Assembly: GCA_963969495.1 (NCBI GenBank)
Contig: OZ018321.1
Span: 192,918,895-192,982,894, forward strand
Length of the DNA stretch: 64,000 nt
Origin: Ceratothoa steindachneri
Lineage: Eukaryota > Arthropoda > Malacostraca > Isopoda > Cymothoidae
Direction: 5' to 3'
Translations under genes and position numbers: made by a program
In this document: positions 23,020 to 33,226 of the stretch, in pieces
Layout of the letters: each line of letters begins with the position of its first letter
How positions within the stretch are numbered: position 1 is the first letter of the stretch
The notes under the pieces: generated by a model
What the model was told of the DNA's origin: nothing
Databases searched by the model: none
What the model saw: the letters and a program-made list of their open reading frames with translations, nothing else

Positions 23020-24722
23020 TAGTTTACCAGAACGTAAAGAGAGAAAAGCGTTCCTGAATTATTTGAATTTGAATTGTTGTAAGAGTGTAGGTGTGGTTAG
23101 ATGATAAAGAAAGGGTGCGGGGACAGATAGAGGAAAATAGACAAGTGGTGAAAAGAGAAAGAAGTGTGGTAGGGCGCAAAGATATGCTAAGAGCGTGGAG
23201 ATCATGCCTATCGCTTTTCATTTTATTTTGTTTTTAGTTTTGTGGTTCCTTTATTATCTTTGAGTTAATATATATAATATGTAGTTCAAGCCATTTGTCT
23301 TCAAAAAAATTAATTTTCTTGGGTATGATATGCTCATTTGCTCTTGTGGTAATAAATTACTGTAATCACTTTAGTATTGTGTTTAGTGTCTTTGTTTTTT
23401 TTTGTATATTATGTAGTGAGTGTAAATCGTGTCTTTTGTTTTTGGGGGTTTTTTTTATGTCTTCTTCGGTATTTTGGGGTCTTCATCGGTGAATTCTTGT
23501 ATAGATCGATGAGGTTTCATAATTGGGTAATCTTTTTTCTTGGTCGGTTTCATTGGTCTTGATAAAAACATTCTTATTTTCATGCGTAGAACCGCACTTC
23601 TGCTCCGCCAGCTAAAAGCCCAGCGGAACTTAGAAATCTGGCGCAAATTATGCCTCTTTTGTTTAGGTTAATCATTTGGACGATCTCATCGTCCAATTCT
23701 CGATCAACAATTTTCTGCATATTCCTTGTCCGTTATTCTATGACAACGTTAATGAGACTTATCCCAGCCTTCCGGTGCAACGTATAGTGGCGTCTTCTCT
23801 CTCGCCTGTATGTACCTGTAATTAGGTACATACATTTATTCTGCACCAGTTGTAGTTTCCTCTTTTGTGTCTTCGAGAGACATGAGAGGGCGGAGGCGAG
23901 GCATAGCAGCGTTGATCTTACAAGTGCATTGTAGATTTTTTATTATTGATTTTACGAAGATTTCTGAGTATGTATAGCGTTTTAACTACAACAGGGGCCT
24001 TGGTGATTATCTCTTGGGCGTGCTTCTTGTAGCCGGCTGAAGTAATCTTTATTCAAAGTACATTTCACATCGTAGTGTAGGGATAGCGTCTATCCCCCAC
24101 CCTGACGTCGTAAAGTAGTCTCCTTCCTATGGGGACTACTTTGAACTATTCTTGGTGGGGCGGATCTTCCACCGGGCCTCGTAGGTGTTAAAGTTTTGTA
24201 TTTCTGCTGCTGTCATACGAGCTTGCCAAGGCTCATTCCTCCATGGACAAGTGATTATCTGGGTGAAATCATCGGTGAATTGAATGTTGAGGCAGGTGGG
24301 GCTTACAGAGGTTGGGACATCAGCGTTGTAAATCAAGTAGAGAGTTGGGGACAGGCACCAAATCTCCTGCGGGAGGTCTGCAGTGAGTGGAAACTTTGGT
24401 CCGTCCGTGCACCCTAAACTGATGTACGCCGCTCTCTCCATGACATAGTCACAGAGAATTCTTTCTAAATTTTCTCTTAGACCCAGTCGTAAGATCTTGT
24501 ACTGCATTCCCCGTTGCCATAACTTATCAAACGCTTCCGATACATCCCGACAAACAATGTCCACGTAACTGCTTTCATGTTTTGCCTGGGCTAGTTTTTC
24601 CGTGATGACTTTAATTGCCATCTCCGTACTTCGCTTCCTCCTAAACCCGAATTGACATGGGTTGAAGAGAGGGTTCTCCTCCAGGAGAGACACCAGTTTT
24701 CGGTTGAGGATCTTCTCGAAGG
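23020..24722 (-). mobile_element. LINE element C copy 1, 5'-truncated
   Basis: Minus-strand copy containing the RT C-terminal half, the remainder of ORF2 and the 3' UTR. It is collinear with about 30825-32830 of the plus copy. It begins abruptly at about 24722, mid-RT (just after the bases for LFEKILN), a normal outcome of incomplete reverse transcription. The 3' UTR (about 23020-23480) matches 32430-32830 in reverse, including a pyrimidine-rich block and the final CAATTCAAATTCAAA. Confidence 0.85.
24136..24693 (-). pseudogene. LINE element C copy 1: reverse transcriptase fragment
   Basis: 185-codon open frame holding the best-preserved RT of family C in the window. It shows NPCQFGFRRKRSTEMAIKVI, RDVSEAFDKLWQRGMQYKIL, a decayed LPQ..CLSPTLYLIYNADVP (the usual GVPQGSVLSP) and FTDDFTQIITCP, in which the catalytic DD pair is intact within an F-x-DD variant. 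It ends at a stop shortly after the palm (24136). In C copy 2 the equivalent region is broken by several stops. Confidence 0.85.
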
Positions 24723-25229
24723 TAGGTAGATTGATTTTGATTTAATTTGATGTATAAATAGTGAAAAAGTGTAGAAGATAAATATAGGTAAATAGATGTT
24801 GAGGCTTGCCCTGGTGTAGAGGGCATCTCTTAGGTACTTCCTTTTTCATATATTGTCTTGTCTCTTCTTGTGCATCATCAGTGTTTTCTTCAGGTGCTTG
24901 TTTGGCCGCAATGCTACCTTTTCTTTTGATTTTTCCTCTCTCCTTTTTCTTTGAACTTTATTTATTTATTTATTTAGTCTTTTTTTTCTTAATATAAATA
25001 AATAGGTAGGTAGAGAATCTGAGCCTTCTAATATTATATGTTTCTTGTAGCGCTTAGTTTCCCCTTAAAATTTTCCCGTGCCATGATTGGCTAGTTTTTC
25101 TAATATCTATGTTCTTGTAGAAATACTATAAATACTGCAGCAATTTATGAATAATTCAGGAACCACAGCCGAATATTCGAATCATACGCTTTGCTGACAA
25201 CCTACGGATAAAGCATTTTTACTTGCTTA
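24723..25229. other. unassigned AT-rich stretch
   Basis: No recognisable coding. Contains a short run of ATTT repeats (24955-24975) and several TAGGTAGG-like short repeats at 24722-24790 and 25000-25015. Short frames here show no domain. Confidence 0.3.
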
Positions 25230-25367
25230 GTAACGGACTTTGAGCATCACCTACATAGAACAGACCTTATTCTGGAAGTCTTTTGGTGAATTTCGCTTCA
25301 CCATTCAAAAAGAAATAATACTTATTTTTTGACGAGGATTCGTAATCCAATGAGTGCTTAAGCACCT
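25230..25367 (+). repeat. 138-bp direct repeat, left copy
   Basis: Starts GTAACGGACTTTGAGCA and ends GCTTAAGCACCT. It matches 27662-27799 in the same orientation along its whole length with moderate divergence (for example GACGAGGATTCGTAATCCAA against GACGAGGATTCATAATTCAA). The pair flanks the PLE block 25.7-27.65 kb. No coding potential was recognised. Confidence 0.7.
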
Positions 25368-25684
25368 TACTGCTCCCGCCCATCGCCCTTTAAATGAAAT
25401 TCACGTTTAACTTGGAAATCGTTTTTTTGCCAAACTTAATAAAGAAACAAAGTGGAAGTGCAAATTATATTTATTATTATTATTGCAATTATTATAATAT
25501 TAGGTATTGTTATTATTATCGAGGCCAAAGCTTCCTTCGGCAGATCCGTCGCTGAACTGATTCTTCTTCCTGGACGATTTTAAGCACCGAAGACCCTAAT
25601 TGTCCTTTCTAAATCTTTTAAACTAGTCCGATAATTATAAATAAAATCTTAATATAAATATTGTAGTTTACCATTATCTTTCAC

Positions 25685-25685
<1 letters not shown>
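25368..25685. other. unassigned AT-rich stretch before a (TA)n tract
   Basis: Contains a short ATT repeat (25465-25525). No gene or element end recognised. Confidence 0.3.
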
Positions 25686-25775
<90 letters not shown>

Positions 25776-25782
25776 TATATAT
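25686..25782. repeat. (TA)n microsatellite
   Basis: Nearly pure alternating TA of about 95 bases. The PLE reverse transcriptase reading frame begins directly at its right edge, in mid-domain. Confidence 0.95.
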
Positions 25783-26888
25783 GGTGTTGCAATGGGTTGT
25801 CCAATGGGACCACTTGCAGCTGACTTTGTTATGACACATCTTGAAGATGAAATGTTTTCTACTAATTTAGATTACAAACTCGTCTTCTACCGCTGTTTTG
25901 TTGATGATTCCTTTGCAATTTTCAATAATCCTGCACATAGCCAACTTTTCTTATATTTTTTTAACACTTTCTACCCCCAAATCAAATTCACCATGGTAGT
26001 AGAGTCATATGATAAGATACCCTTTTATGATCTTTTAGCCACTCGAGATAATGACCAGCAAAAAATTTAAACAACCATATACCGAAAAAAACTCTCATAG
26101 GACTAGTTTTGAACTACTTTAGTTTTTGTGAGTCTAGATACAAAATATCCACAGTAAAAACTTTAATACATAGAAGTTTCTCGCTAACATTCACCCACCA
26201 ATTAATCCATAATGAATTTATTTTTCTTAGGAAATATTTTCTAAAAAAATTATTTCCTTCTGACCTATATGATTGAGTTTTAAAAATGCTACTTGATAAT
26301 CTCATTGAGCCCCCTCAACCCCGCATAGAAGTTTCTAAATTGCCCATATATTTACAAATTTCAGAGATGGGTTTTTTAAACGATACTTTTAAAAGAAAAA
26401 TCCTATTCATTTTTAAAAGATATTTTCCCCAAATCAACCCCCTAAATAGTTTTTATAAACTAATTATCGATAGGAATTTTTTTAGCAGTAAAGATCATCT
26501 CTCTTTGTAGTTCCTCAGTGATAATGTTTATTTATTTAAATGTTCCAGTTGTACTGGAGTCTCTAACATTGGCAGCACTGTCAGGTCTCTTGGAGCTAGG
26601 TTCTCTGCTCATATGGGGATTAGTTGGCGCACAAACAAAATCTTAAATAAAAAAAAGTCTTCTATTAAGGAACTCGCCATAAGATGTAAAACTGACATTT
26701 CTATTGCTAATTTTCAAGTATTAGCCTTTAACAACAACCAACATTGCCTAAGAACCCTCGAATCTTTATATATCAAACATTACAAATCTACAGTCAATGA
26801 AGATTTAAGCGCAATATCTTTATTACTTAACTATGTTCAACTACAGTTGTTAGTTGGTTGGTTTTTAAACTACTGTTTGGTTAGTTGA
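25783..26888 (+). pseudogene. Penelope-like element: RT palm, linker and GIY-YIG remains
   Basis: Plus-strand PLE coding remains. 25792-26070 reads [20 protein letters not shown], then FYRCFVDDSFAIF, then KIPFYDLL. This fits the PLE RT blocks GVPMGSPLgPxxAnifM...yRRYVDDxFxif...FLDvl, with the catalytic DD present. Broken frames follow (26286-26510 with YLQISEMGFLNDTFKRKILF; 26613-26888 with MGISWRTNKILNKKKSSI, then LRTLESLYIKHYKSTVN). These correspond to the linker and the C-terminal endonuclease region. The N-terminal half of the RT is absent because the frame starts at the (TA)n tract. PLEs use RT plus GIY-YIG endonuclease rather than APE. This copy is dead. Confidence 0.8.
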
Positions 26889-27406
26889 GGTTCCTCTCTC
26901 CCAAGTGTCACTGTAACCTATAAATAATAGCCCCTTGTTAAACCCACCATTCCCTCTCTAGGATGGATCCACTTTAGTAAGTACCAAAGTTAACCGTTTT
27001 TATATTAAATGTTTTTAACTCCTATAGTGTTTACAAAATTAAAAACAAAGTTTAAATTTAGTATCTTTAACTATTGCCAGTTCAATTTCTCTTATAGTTT
27101 TTAATTAATTCCTGAATTAAACTTTAAATTGATTAACTAATTTTTTGAGTCAGTTTTAAAGCAAATTTATCTATTGTAAAGTCATATTTAAAATTTTAAC
27201 TCATAGTACATTTTATTGATATTTTATAATTGGTCACCTTTTAAAATAATTCAATGTCTTGTTGGCCTTTTCAAGTTTCTTCAAATGTATTAACATTAGT
27301 AAACTTATTCTCGCCTGAAAATGAAAACTTGTATTTTTCGAAACGTAGTAAGAAATTGAAGGATGTTGCATCCGTTTCTGGTGGCTCTGGGATTTATCCT
27401 CAATAT

Positions 27407-27409
<3 letters not shown>
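26889..27409 (+). other. PLE 3' tail of the plus-strand copy
   Basis: AT-rich sequence following the PLE coding region, ending at a second (TA)n tract. Near the end (27315-27344) is CTGAAAATGAAAA, a loop, TTTTTCGAAAC. This is the plus-strand form of the CTGAA-hairpin-CGAAA motif seen in the other PLE tails of this window. The short frame 27254-27478 is not supported as a gene. Confidence 0.5.

Positions 27410-27472
<63 letters not shown>
27410..27472. repeat. (TA)n microsatellite
   Basis: Pure alternating TA of about 62 bases, closing the PLE block that opens at the (TA)n tract 25686-25782. Confidence 0.95.
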
Positions 27473-27474
<2 letters not shown>

Positions 27475-27655
27475 TTAGAGGCAATGTTGTATACATGCAG
27501 TGGCAGCGTTATTGATTTTCCCTTTTATTCTTTTTATTTTTCTTACAACTTTTTAGTCTGGGTCTTGTAGGCGAGGAAAAACATTCACAAAAGACATATT
27601 TTATTTAGAGATGTCTTTCGACCGTGGCCGGTCATCTTCGGAGAATGAAAAGAAA
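27473..27655 (-). mobile_element. Penelope-like element tail with hammerhead-like fold
   Basis: Collinear with the tail at 17111-17275. On the minus strand, 27582-27647 can form three stems around a core resembling the hammerhead ribozyme: CATTC (27643-27647) with GAATG (27582-27586), GACC (27630-27633) with GGTC (27620-27623), and GACAT (27611-27615) with ATGTC (27593-27597). CCGAAGA and GAAA lie at the positions of CUGANGA and GAAA. Hammerhead ribozymes are known from PLE terminal repeats. This one has a changed core base and an irregular stem I, so I take it as a decayed copy or chance. Confidence 0.45.
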
Positions 27656-27661
27656 TAGAGT

Positions 27662-27799
27662 GTAACGGACTTTGAGCACCGCCTATTTAGAAAAGAGCCT
27701 ATTCTTGAATTCTTTTTCTGAATTTCGCTTCATCCTTCAAAAAGAGATAATACTTTTTTGTCGACGAGGATTCATAATTCAATGAGGGCTTAAGCACCT
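27662..27799 (+). repeat. 138-bp direct repeat, right copy
   Basis: Same-orientation match to 25230-25367 over its full length. It begins immediately after the PLE tail (27655) and ends just before LINE element C. The left flank ends CTGCTCCCGCCC and the right flank differs, so the repeat itself is the unit. Confidence 0.7.
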
Positions 27800-28010
27800 C
27801 ATCCTGGTAGCAAACGAGCGGGGGAGCAACTGGAAAATGGACAGGGGCGTTTTTTCACAATTTTTTGGACTCGTACACCAACCTATCTACACTAATCGAT
27901 ACTCCTTTACCCCCTCATAACTTCCTTTTTCACTCCATATACTATAACTACACTTTGGTTTCAGAAAAGAAGACATCGCAAGAGGACTTAGTAGAAGGAC
28001 GTGAAAGACT
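27800..28010 (+). other. LINE element C copy 2: 5' region
   Basis: Leads into ORF1. The exact 5' end is unknown because the minus copy is truncated. A short frame (27865 onward) has no conserved domain. Confidence 0.35.
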
Positions 28011-29226
28011 ATGGAGACGCTCACTAAGAGGGTGCTTCTCAAGACCATACAAGGAGAAAATGCCCCGGAAAAGAAAGAACTTTGCGAAACCCTCTATCTC
28101 AAACACAAGGTGGCACTGGTTAAACTTATTGAAGTTTCATCAGGTTTCATTGACATCTGTGCAGAGACAAGAGATGTGGACCGGTACCTGTCTGAAGAAG
28201 GAGCTACCACACTCAAACGCATTGGGTTGGAGGCAAAGACCCCCCTACAATTGACAGCGAACCGCAAAATCATTTGCCGCAAAGTGGAGAGTTGGGTCGG
28301 TGAAAACTCGACCAAACACTTGAAAGAGGAGATCCAAAAGAGCAACCCGTGAGCGAAAGTCCAGGAGGTAATCAAATTCCGTGAACACACCCACGTGTTT
28401 AAAATAAAGTTCGCCAACACTCACATGGCCAGAAAAGCGACGACGGACGGAATCCTTGTTTTCAATATGAGAATCCCAGGAGATAACATCCAACGAGAGA
28501 AATTTAATAGCATACAAATGTGATTTGTATGCTATAAACTCGAGGACCAGACAACAACGACATGCCTGAACCAAAAAAACTGTGGTGCAGTGAATGCGCC
28601 ACAGATGGACACCGATTTTATATGTGCGAGAGCACTACGAAGAAATCTCTCAATCGTAAAGGGGACCATAGGACCATGGCCCTGTACTGCCCAAGGTACC
28701 AAGACATCATTAAAAGGAAGGAGGAATAAGAGAAGAAAGCCAAGGAGTTGACCTACGCGAACGCCGCCAAGAAGAATGGAGAAATAAAAATTGCACCTGC
28801 ACCTACACAGATGAATATCGCAGGAGATCTAAGTGCAAAGATACTGATCTGCATTACCCACGAAAATGTCGCTAATGCAGTGAAGCCTTGCTGCTACAAC
28901 CAGGTACTCAATACATTCTTAAAAGCAACAATCGCCCAACAGTAATCATACCTGCAGACTTCGAATGATCCAAAGTATTCAAGAAATCAGTCATCAGGAA
29001 CAATCATGTCAAATCTGGACTGGAGAAGATCGTAGAAGTTCCCTCATCGGAAGAATCCGAAGAGGACGATGAAGAGGAAGATGAAAAGGCTGATACTGAA
29101 GAGAGATCCTCCTCTTCGGACATCAACGAGGGCGCCTGCAACTGTACACGAGCAACGAAGAGCAGGTCCAAAACCACCCAGCCAACCCCCAAGAAGAAAA
29201 AGAAGAATAAGAAGAAGCATAGGTAA
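28011..29226 (+). pseudogene. LINE element C copy 2: ORF1 (gag-like)
   Basis: Plus-strand ORF1 in two or three frames. The first open part (28011-28352) is a helical, Lys/Glu-rich region (KRVLLKTIQGENAPEKKELC through KIICRKVESW). It is followed across a stop by KIKFANTHMARKATTDGIL, an RRM-like strand-rich block. Then comes CFVCYKLEDQTTTTC-like, CSECATDGHRFYMCES and a third Cys-poor block KGDHRTMALYCPRY, which together look like three zinc knuckles with some Cys lost. The C-terminal tail is acidic (EESEEDDEEEDEK) then basic (PKKKKKNKKKH), ending in a stop at about 29224. ORF2 starts 13 bases later. The strong charge switch is a likely nucleic-acid-binding tail. Confidence 0.7.
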
Positions 29227-29238
29227 AAACAATTCACC

Positions 29239-30054
29239 ATGTTACGGAACGCACTGAAGATATTGGAAATTAATACCAACGGCTGGACGACGAAAAGGAC
29301 TTTTTACCGGAATGTATTCAGAGAAATTGATGCAGACATCATCTTAATTTCGAAACACGGGATCGACACGTGTAGTGCAGAAATGAAAATCTGGAACTAC
29401 GATGGGTTGATTACGAATTATTCGCAGGAACATGTTGACAGTGCCGCTCTTGCAATAAAGAAAGGGATTAAATACAGGCAAATCAGAAATCTAGAAGAAT
29501 CCTACCTCGCGATTAAGGTCAAGGTCGACATAGGAAAGTTAGTCATTGCTACCGGATATCAACCACCAAGGAGAGACGTGTTACCAATTCACACTCTCAC
29601 TGGTCTATTTGGCAGAAGAGCCCCCACTATATTAATGGGAGATCTGAACGCCAGATGCCGAGAATCCGGTTACAGGACCTTCAAAGCTATAGGAAGAAGT
29701 CTGAACCTATTGTTGGACAGAAATGTTGCCCATCAAATAAGCCCCCACATCCCCACCTTTGTCAGAGAAGCAAGTGCCACAAAACCAGACATCTGTCTGT
29801 CGAAACATCAGCTGCCGTTCAATTACTACATGGAACCGGTCCATGTACCATGTAGTAACCATAAAGGGATCCTACTCACTATCAACAGGAATCCTATACA
29901 AGTTCCAGCTGTAGTCAGAAAGAACTGCAGAAGAGCAGACTGGACATGGTATGCGCGCCTTCTCGAGGCTTACGATCCACCCAATTTGACGAGGCAATTC
30001 TCGATGAGATCGACGAGGCACTCGACGACCTCAACAACCATCTCATCAGCGTAG
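29239..30054 (+). CDS. LINE element C copy 2: ORF2 N-terminus, APE-type endonuclease
   Basis: 271-codon open frame starting with ATG 13 bases after the ORF1 stop. Conserved blocks: LKILEINTNGWTTKR (residues 7-20, the N-terminal Asn block), ILISKHGI (residues 35-42), GDLNARC (134-140), KPDICLS (182-188) and CSNHKGILL (205-213). In active APE endonucleases the second block has a catalytic Glu (SETxL) and the last is SDH. Here they read SKHG (Lys39) and SNH (Asn207), so two catalytic residues are lost though the frame is open. The frame then leaves the family reading near 30040 through a slip. It is part of a polyprotein with the RT downstream, now separated by stops. Confidence 0.8.
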   Translation: MLRNALKILEINTNGWTTKRTFYRNVFREIDADIILISKHGIDTCSAEMKIWNYDGLITNYSQEHVDSAALAIKKGIKYRQIRNLEESYLAIKVKVDIGKLVIATGYQPPRRDVLPIHTLTGLFGRRAPTILMGDLNARCRESGYRTFKAIGRSLNLLLDRNVAHQISPHIPTFVREASATKPDICLSKHQLPFNYYMEPVHVPCSNHKGILLTINRNPIQVPAVVRKNCRRADWTWYARLLEAYDPPNLTRQFSMRSTRHSTTSTTISSA

Positions 30055-30744
30055 ATAGGGCTTGTATTCCTAAATGCGAGTATATGACCATCTCTACCTA
30101 CAGATAGACGGAATACATGAAGGGTTTATACCGTAAGCTGAAATTATTGGTTGAACTCAACATCAAGAATTCATCAGTTAACTCAATCCAACGAAGTAAA
30201 GAAATCAAAGAATAACTCAACCAGTTGACCCTCGAACAACAATGGAGACAATAGGATGCGATCGATAGCCTCGATCACGAAGCAACTCCCAAAGATTTTT
30301 GGAAAAAGATCTGAAATCTCAAAGGATCGACTGGGAAGAATAAGATCAAGTTACAAAAAGAAGATGGAAACATCGAAACGAAAGAAAGAAGAATTGAAGA
30401 GATATTTCGAAGTTATTGAGGGAAAATCTTCAGCATAACTGAGGAGGAAAACGAAGACTATGACCTAGAGTTTGAAAGCAACACCATAGACGAGTTTAAT
30501 GAAAAAAATGCACAAGACGCACCCTCGCCACCAGGTGGATAGACAGCGCGACGGAGACGCCGAGATTACCAAAGGAGAACTACTCGGCGCGCTCCGCTCA
30601 TTCCGACAAAAAAACCCCAGGAAAATTGATGCTTACAAAGTTAAGCCTTGAAAAGGCACCAGCCATTATCATCGAACGAATGAGAAGAAGATTTAATGCC
30701 TGTCTGAACACGGGATACTTTCCAGATGCTTATAAAACACTAAG
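30055..30744 (+). pseudogene. LINE element C copy 2: ORF2 linker, broken
   Basis: Charged, Lys/Glu-rich linker between endonuclease and RT with several stops and slips. One open piece, 30256-30438, reads MRSIASITKQLPKIFGKRSE onward. No catalytic motif is expected here. Confidence 0.6.
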
Positions 30745-31673
30745 ATGATTTTCTCCTGTAAGCACGGAAAGGGCCCAACGTTGAAGGAGAGCTACCGGCC
30801 AATTTCACTTCTAGAATTAGGCAGGAAGCTCTTCGAGAAGATCCTCAACCGAAAACTGGTTTCTTACCTGGAGGAGAACTCCCTCTTCAACCCACGTCAA
30901 TTCGGGTTTAGGAGGAAGCGAAGTACGGAGATGGCGATTAAAGTAATCACAAAAAAGCTAGCCCAAGCAAAACGGGAAAGAAGTTAAGTGAACATTGTTT
31001 AGCGGGATGTATCAAAAGCGTTTGATAAGGTGTGGCAACGGGAAATGCAGTACAAGATCTTACGACTGAACCTAAGTGAAAACTTAAAAAGAACCCTATG
31101 TGACTATGTCATGGAAAGAGCGGTGTACATCAGCTTAGGGTGAACGGACGGACCAAAGTTTCCACTCACTGGGGGCCTCCCGCAGGGGGGTGCCTCTCCT
31201 CCACTCTCTACTGGTTTTACACCGCTGATATCCCAACCTCTGTAAGCCCCACTTGCCTCAACATTCAATCCCCCGATGATTTCACCAAGATAATCACTTG
31301 TCCATGGAGGAATGCGCCTTGGCAAGCTCGCATGACAGCAGCAAAAATTGAAAACTTCAACAGCAACAAGGCCCGATGGAAAATCCGCACCAACCAGGAA
31401 AAGTTCAAAGTAGTCCCAATATGCAGAAGATTACTTTACGATGTCAGTTTGGGGGATAGACGTTATCCCTACACCACGGAGTGCAATGTTCTTGGAATGA
31501 AGATTACTTCAGCCGGGTACAAGAAGCACGTCTAAGAGAGAATCACCAAGGCCACTGCTGCAGTAAAAAACTCTATACATATTCAGAAATCTTCGTGAAA
31601 GCAATAATAAAAAAATCTACAATGCACTTGTAAGATCGACGCTGTTATACCCTGCTTTTGTCCTTTCAACATT
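30745..31673 (+). pseudogene. LINE element C copy 2: reverse transcriptase
   Basis: Plus-strand RT in two main open frames. 30745-30987 has ESYRPISLLELGRKLFEKIL and NPRQFGFRRKRSTEMAIKVI. After two stops comes SKAFDKVWQREMQYKILRL. 31140-31535 has LPQGG-like residues in a shifted frame, YTADIPTSVSPTCLNIQ and PDDFTKIITCPWRN, the DD-containing catalytic block. Collinear with the minus copy at 24136-24722, but with more stops. The segment 31258-31673 is repeated immediately downstream. Confidence 0.8.
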
Positions 31674-32015
31674 CAATTCACCGATGATTTTACCCAGATA
31701 ATCACTTGTCCATGGAGGAATTAGCCTTGGCAAGCTCGTATGACACCAGCAGAAATGGCAGGAGACTACTTTACGACGTCAGGGTGGGGGATAGACGTTA
31801 TCCCTACACTACGATGTGAAATGTACTCTGAATAAAGATTACTTCAGCCGGCTACAAGAAGCACGCCCAAGAGATAATCACCAAGGCCCCTGTTCTAGTT
31901 AAAACGCTATACATACTCAGAAATCTTCGTAAAATCAATAATAAAAAATCTACAATGCACTTGTAAGATCGACGCTGCTATGCCTCGCCTCCGCCCTCTC
32001 ATGTCTCTCGAAGAC
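31674..32015 (+). repeat. partial second copy of LINE C RT/C-terminal segment
   Basis: Repeats 31258-31673 in the same orientation: CAACATTCAATTCACCGATG against CAACATTCAATCCCCCGATG, and so on to AATGCACTTGTAAGATCGAC. About 75 bases are missing after AGCAGAAAT. At several differing sites this copy agrees with the minus-strand element C (for example CTCGTATGAC, ACATACTCAGAAATC, GTGAAATGTAC) rather than with the adjacent first copy. Confidence 0.8.
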
Positions 32016-32830
32016 ACAAAAGAGGAAACTACAACTGGTGCAGAATAAATGTATGTACCTAATTATAGGTACATACAGGCGAGAGAGAAGACGCCACTAA
32101 ACGCTGCACCGGAAGGCTGGGATAAGTCTCATTAACGTTGTCATAGAATAACGGACAAGGAATATGCAGAAAATCGTTAATGGAGAATTGGACGATGAGA
32201 TCGTCCAAATGATTAACCTAAACAAAAGAGGCATAATTTGAGCTAGATTTTCAAGCTCCGCTGGGCTTTTAGCTGGCGGAGCAGAAGTGCAGTTCTACGC
32301 ATGAAAATAAGAATGTTTTTATCACGACCAATGAAACCGACCAAGAAAAAGGATTACCCAATTATGAAACCTCATCGATCTATACAAGAATTCACCGATA
32401 AAGACCCCAAGATACCGAAGAACGCCCCTCCCCCATAACACACACAAAAAAAAAGACACGATTTACACTCACTACATAATATACAAAAAAACAAAGACAC
32501 TAAGCACAACACTAAAGTGATTAGAGTAATTTATTACCACAAGAGCAAATGAGCATATCATACCCAAGAACATTAATTTTTTGAAGCCCAATAGCTCGAA
32601 CGCCTTATTATATACACTAACTCAAAGACAACAAAGGAACCAAAAAACAAAAAAAATATGTTAAAAGTGATACGCCTGAACACCACGCTCTTAGCATATC
32701 TTTGCGCCCTACCACACTTCTTTCTCTTTTCACCACTTGTCTATTTTCCGCTATCTGTCCCCACACCCTTTCTTTATACCCTACCCACACCTAGACTCTT
32801 ACAACAATTCAAATTCAAAGTCTGACTATT
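32016..32830 (+). other. LINE element C copy 2: ORF2 end and 3' UTR
   Basis: Collinear in reverse with 23020-23900. It encodes the decayed end of ORF2 (ending near 32440) and a 3' UTR with a pyrimidine-rich block. A conserved small palindrome around ATGTACCTAATTATAGGTAC (32053-32072) lies in the coding part. It ends CAATTCAAATTCAAA at about 32820. Confidence 0.75.
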
Positions 32831-32898
32831 TGTCGCTCTGATCTAGTTCTCTGGCAAGGGAGGAAAAAGAAAATGAAACTTTGAAAATGTGCTTCTTT

Positions 32899-33226
32899 TA
32901 ACGACGGTCAACTTGGAGACACCGAGATGTTGGGAGTATGGTTTCCGGCTGAAATTGCACGTTATTTGGCGGTTTCTTCATTTGAATAATTACGGCTTCG
33001 GCCATCCGCAATTTTCTGCGGTTTTGGAGTCTCAAGATGATTGAGGTGTCCTTATTTAGTTTTTAACTGGTTATGGTAGTGCCATGAGAGTAAGCGTGTT
33101 TTTTAATCACGCTATATTAAAGGTGGGCTGTCAGTCGCCTTGACAGAGTTGTAGAGGTTACGTCGATGTACTTCGAATTGCAGTGATCGCAGTCACCGAC
33201 TTTGCACGAAGATTTGTATACAACGT
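32899..33226 (-). pseudogene. GIY-YIG endonuclease fragment, Penelope-like
   Basis: Too broken for a standard ORF search: two in-frame stops. On the minus strand one continuous frame reads VYKSSCKVGDCDHCNSKYID, then VTSTTLSRRLTAHL, then KKHAYSHGT, and later RRKLRMAEAVIIQMKKPP. This fits the GIY-YIG pattern with a Cys-bearing insertion between the strands (C-x5-C-x2-C), the helix with the conserved Arg (TLSRRLTxHL), the SHG block and the Glu-bearing helix (rrlrMaEAvxIxxxkPxxN). The frame ends with a stop near 32899. It is cut at 33226 by the 5' end of LINE B copy 2. It differs from the GIY-YIG at 41420-42212, so a second PLE-type lineage is present. Confidence 0.65.

Noticed and set aside
32053..32072. 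Small palindrome in the LINE C coding region, also present in the minus copy, as an operator or integration site
   Set aside because: It is part of the family's coding sequence and is explained by shared descent.
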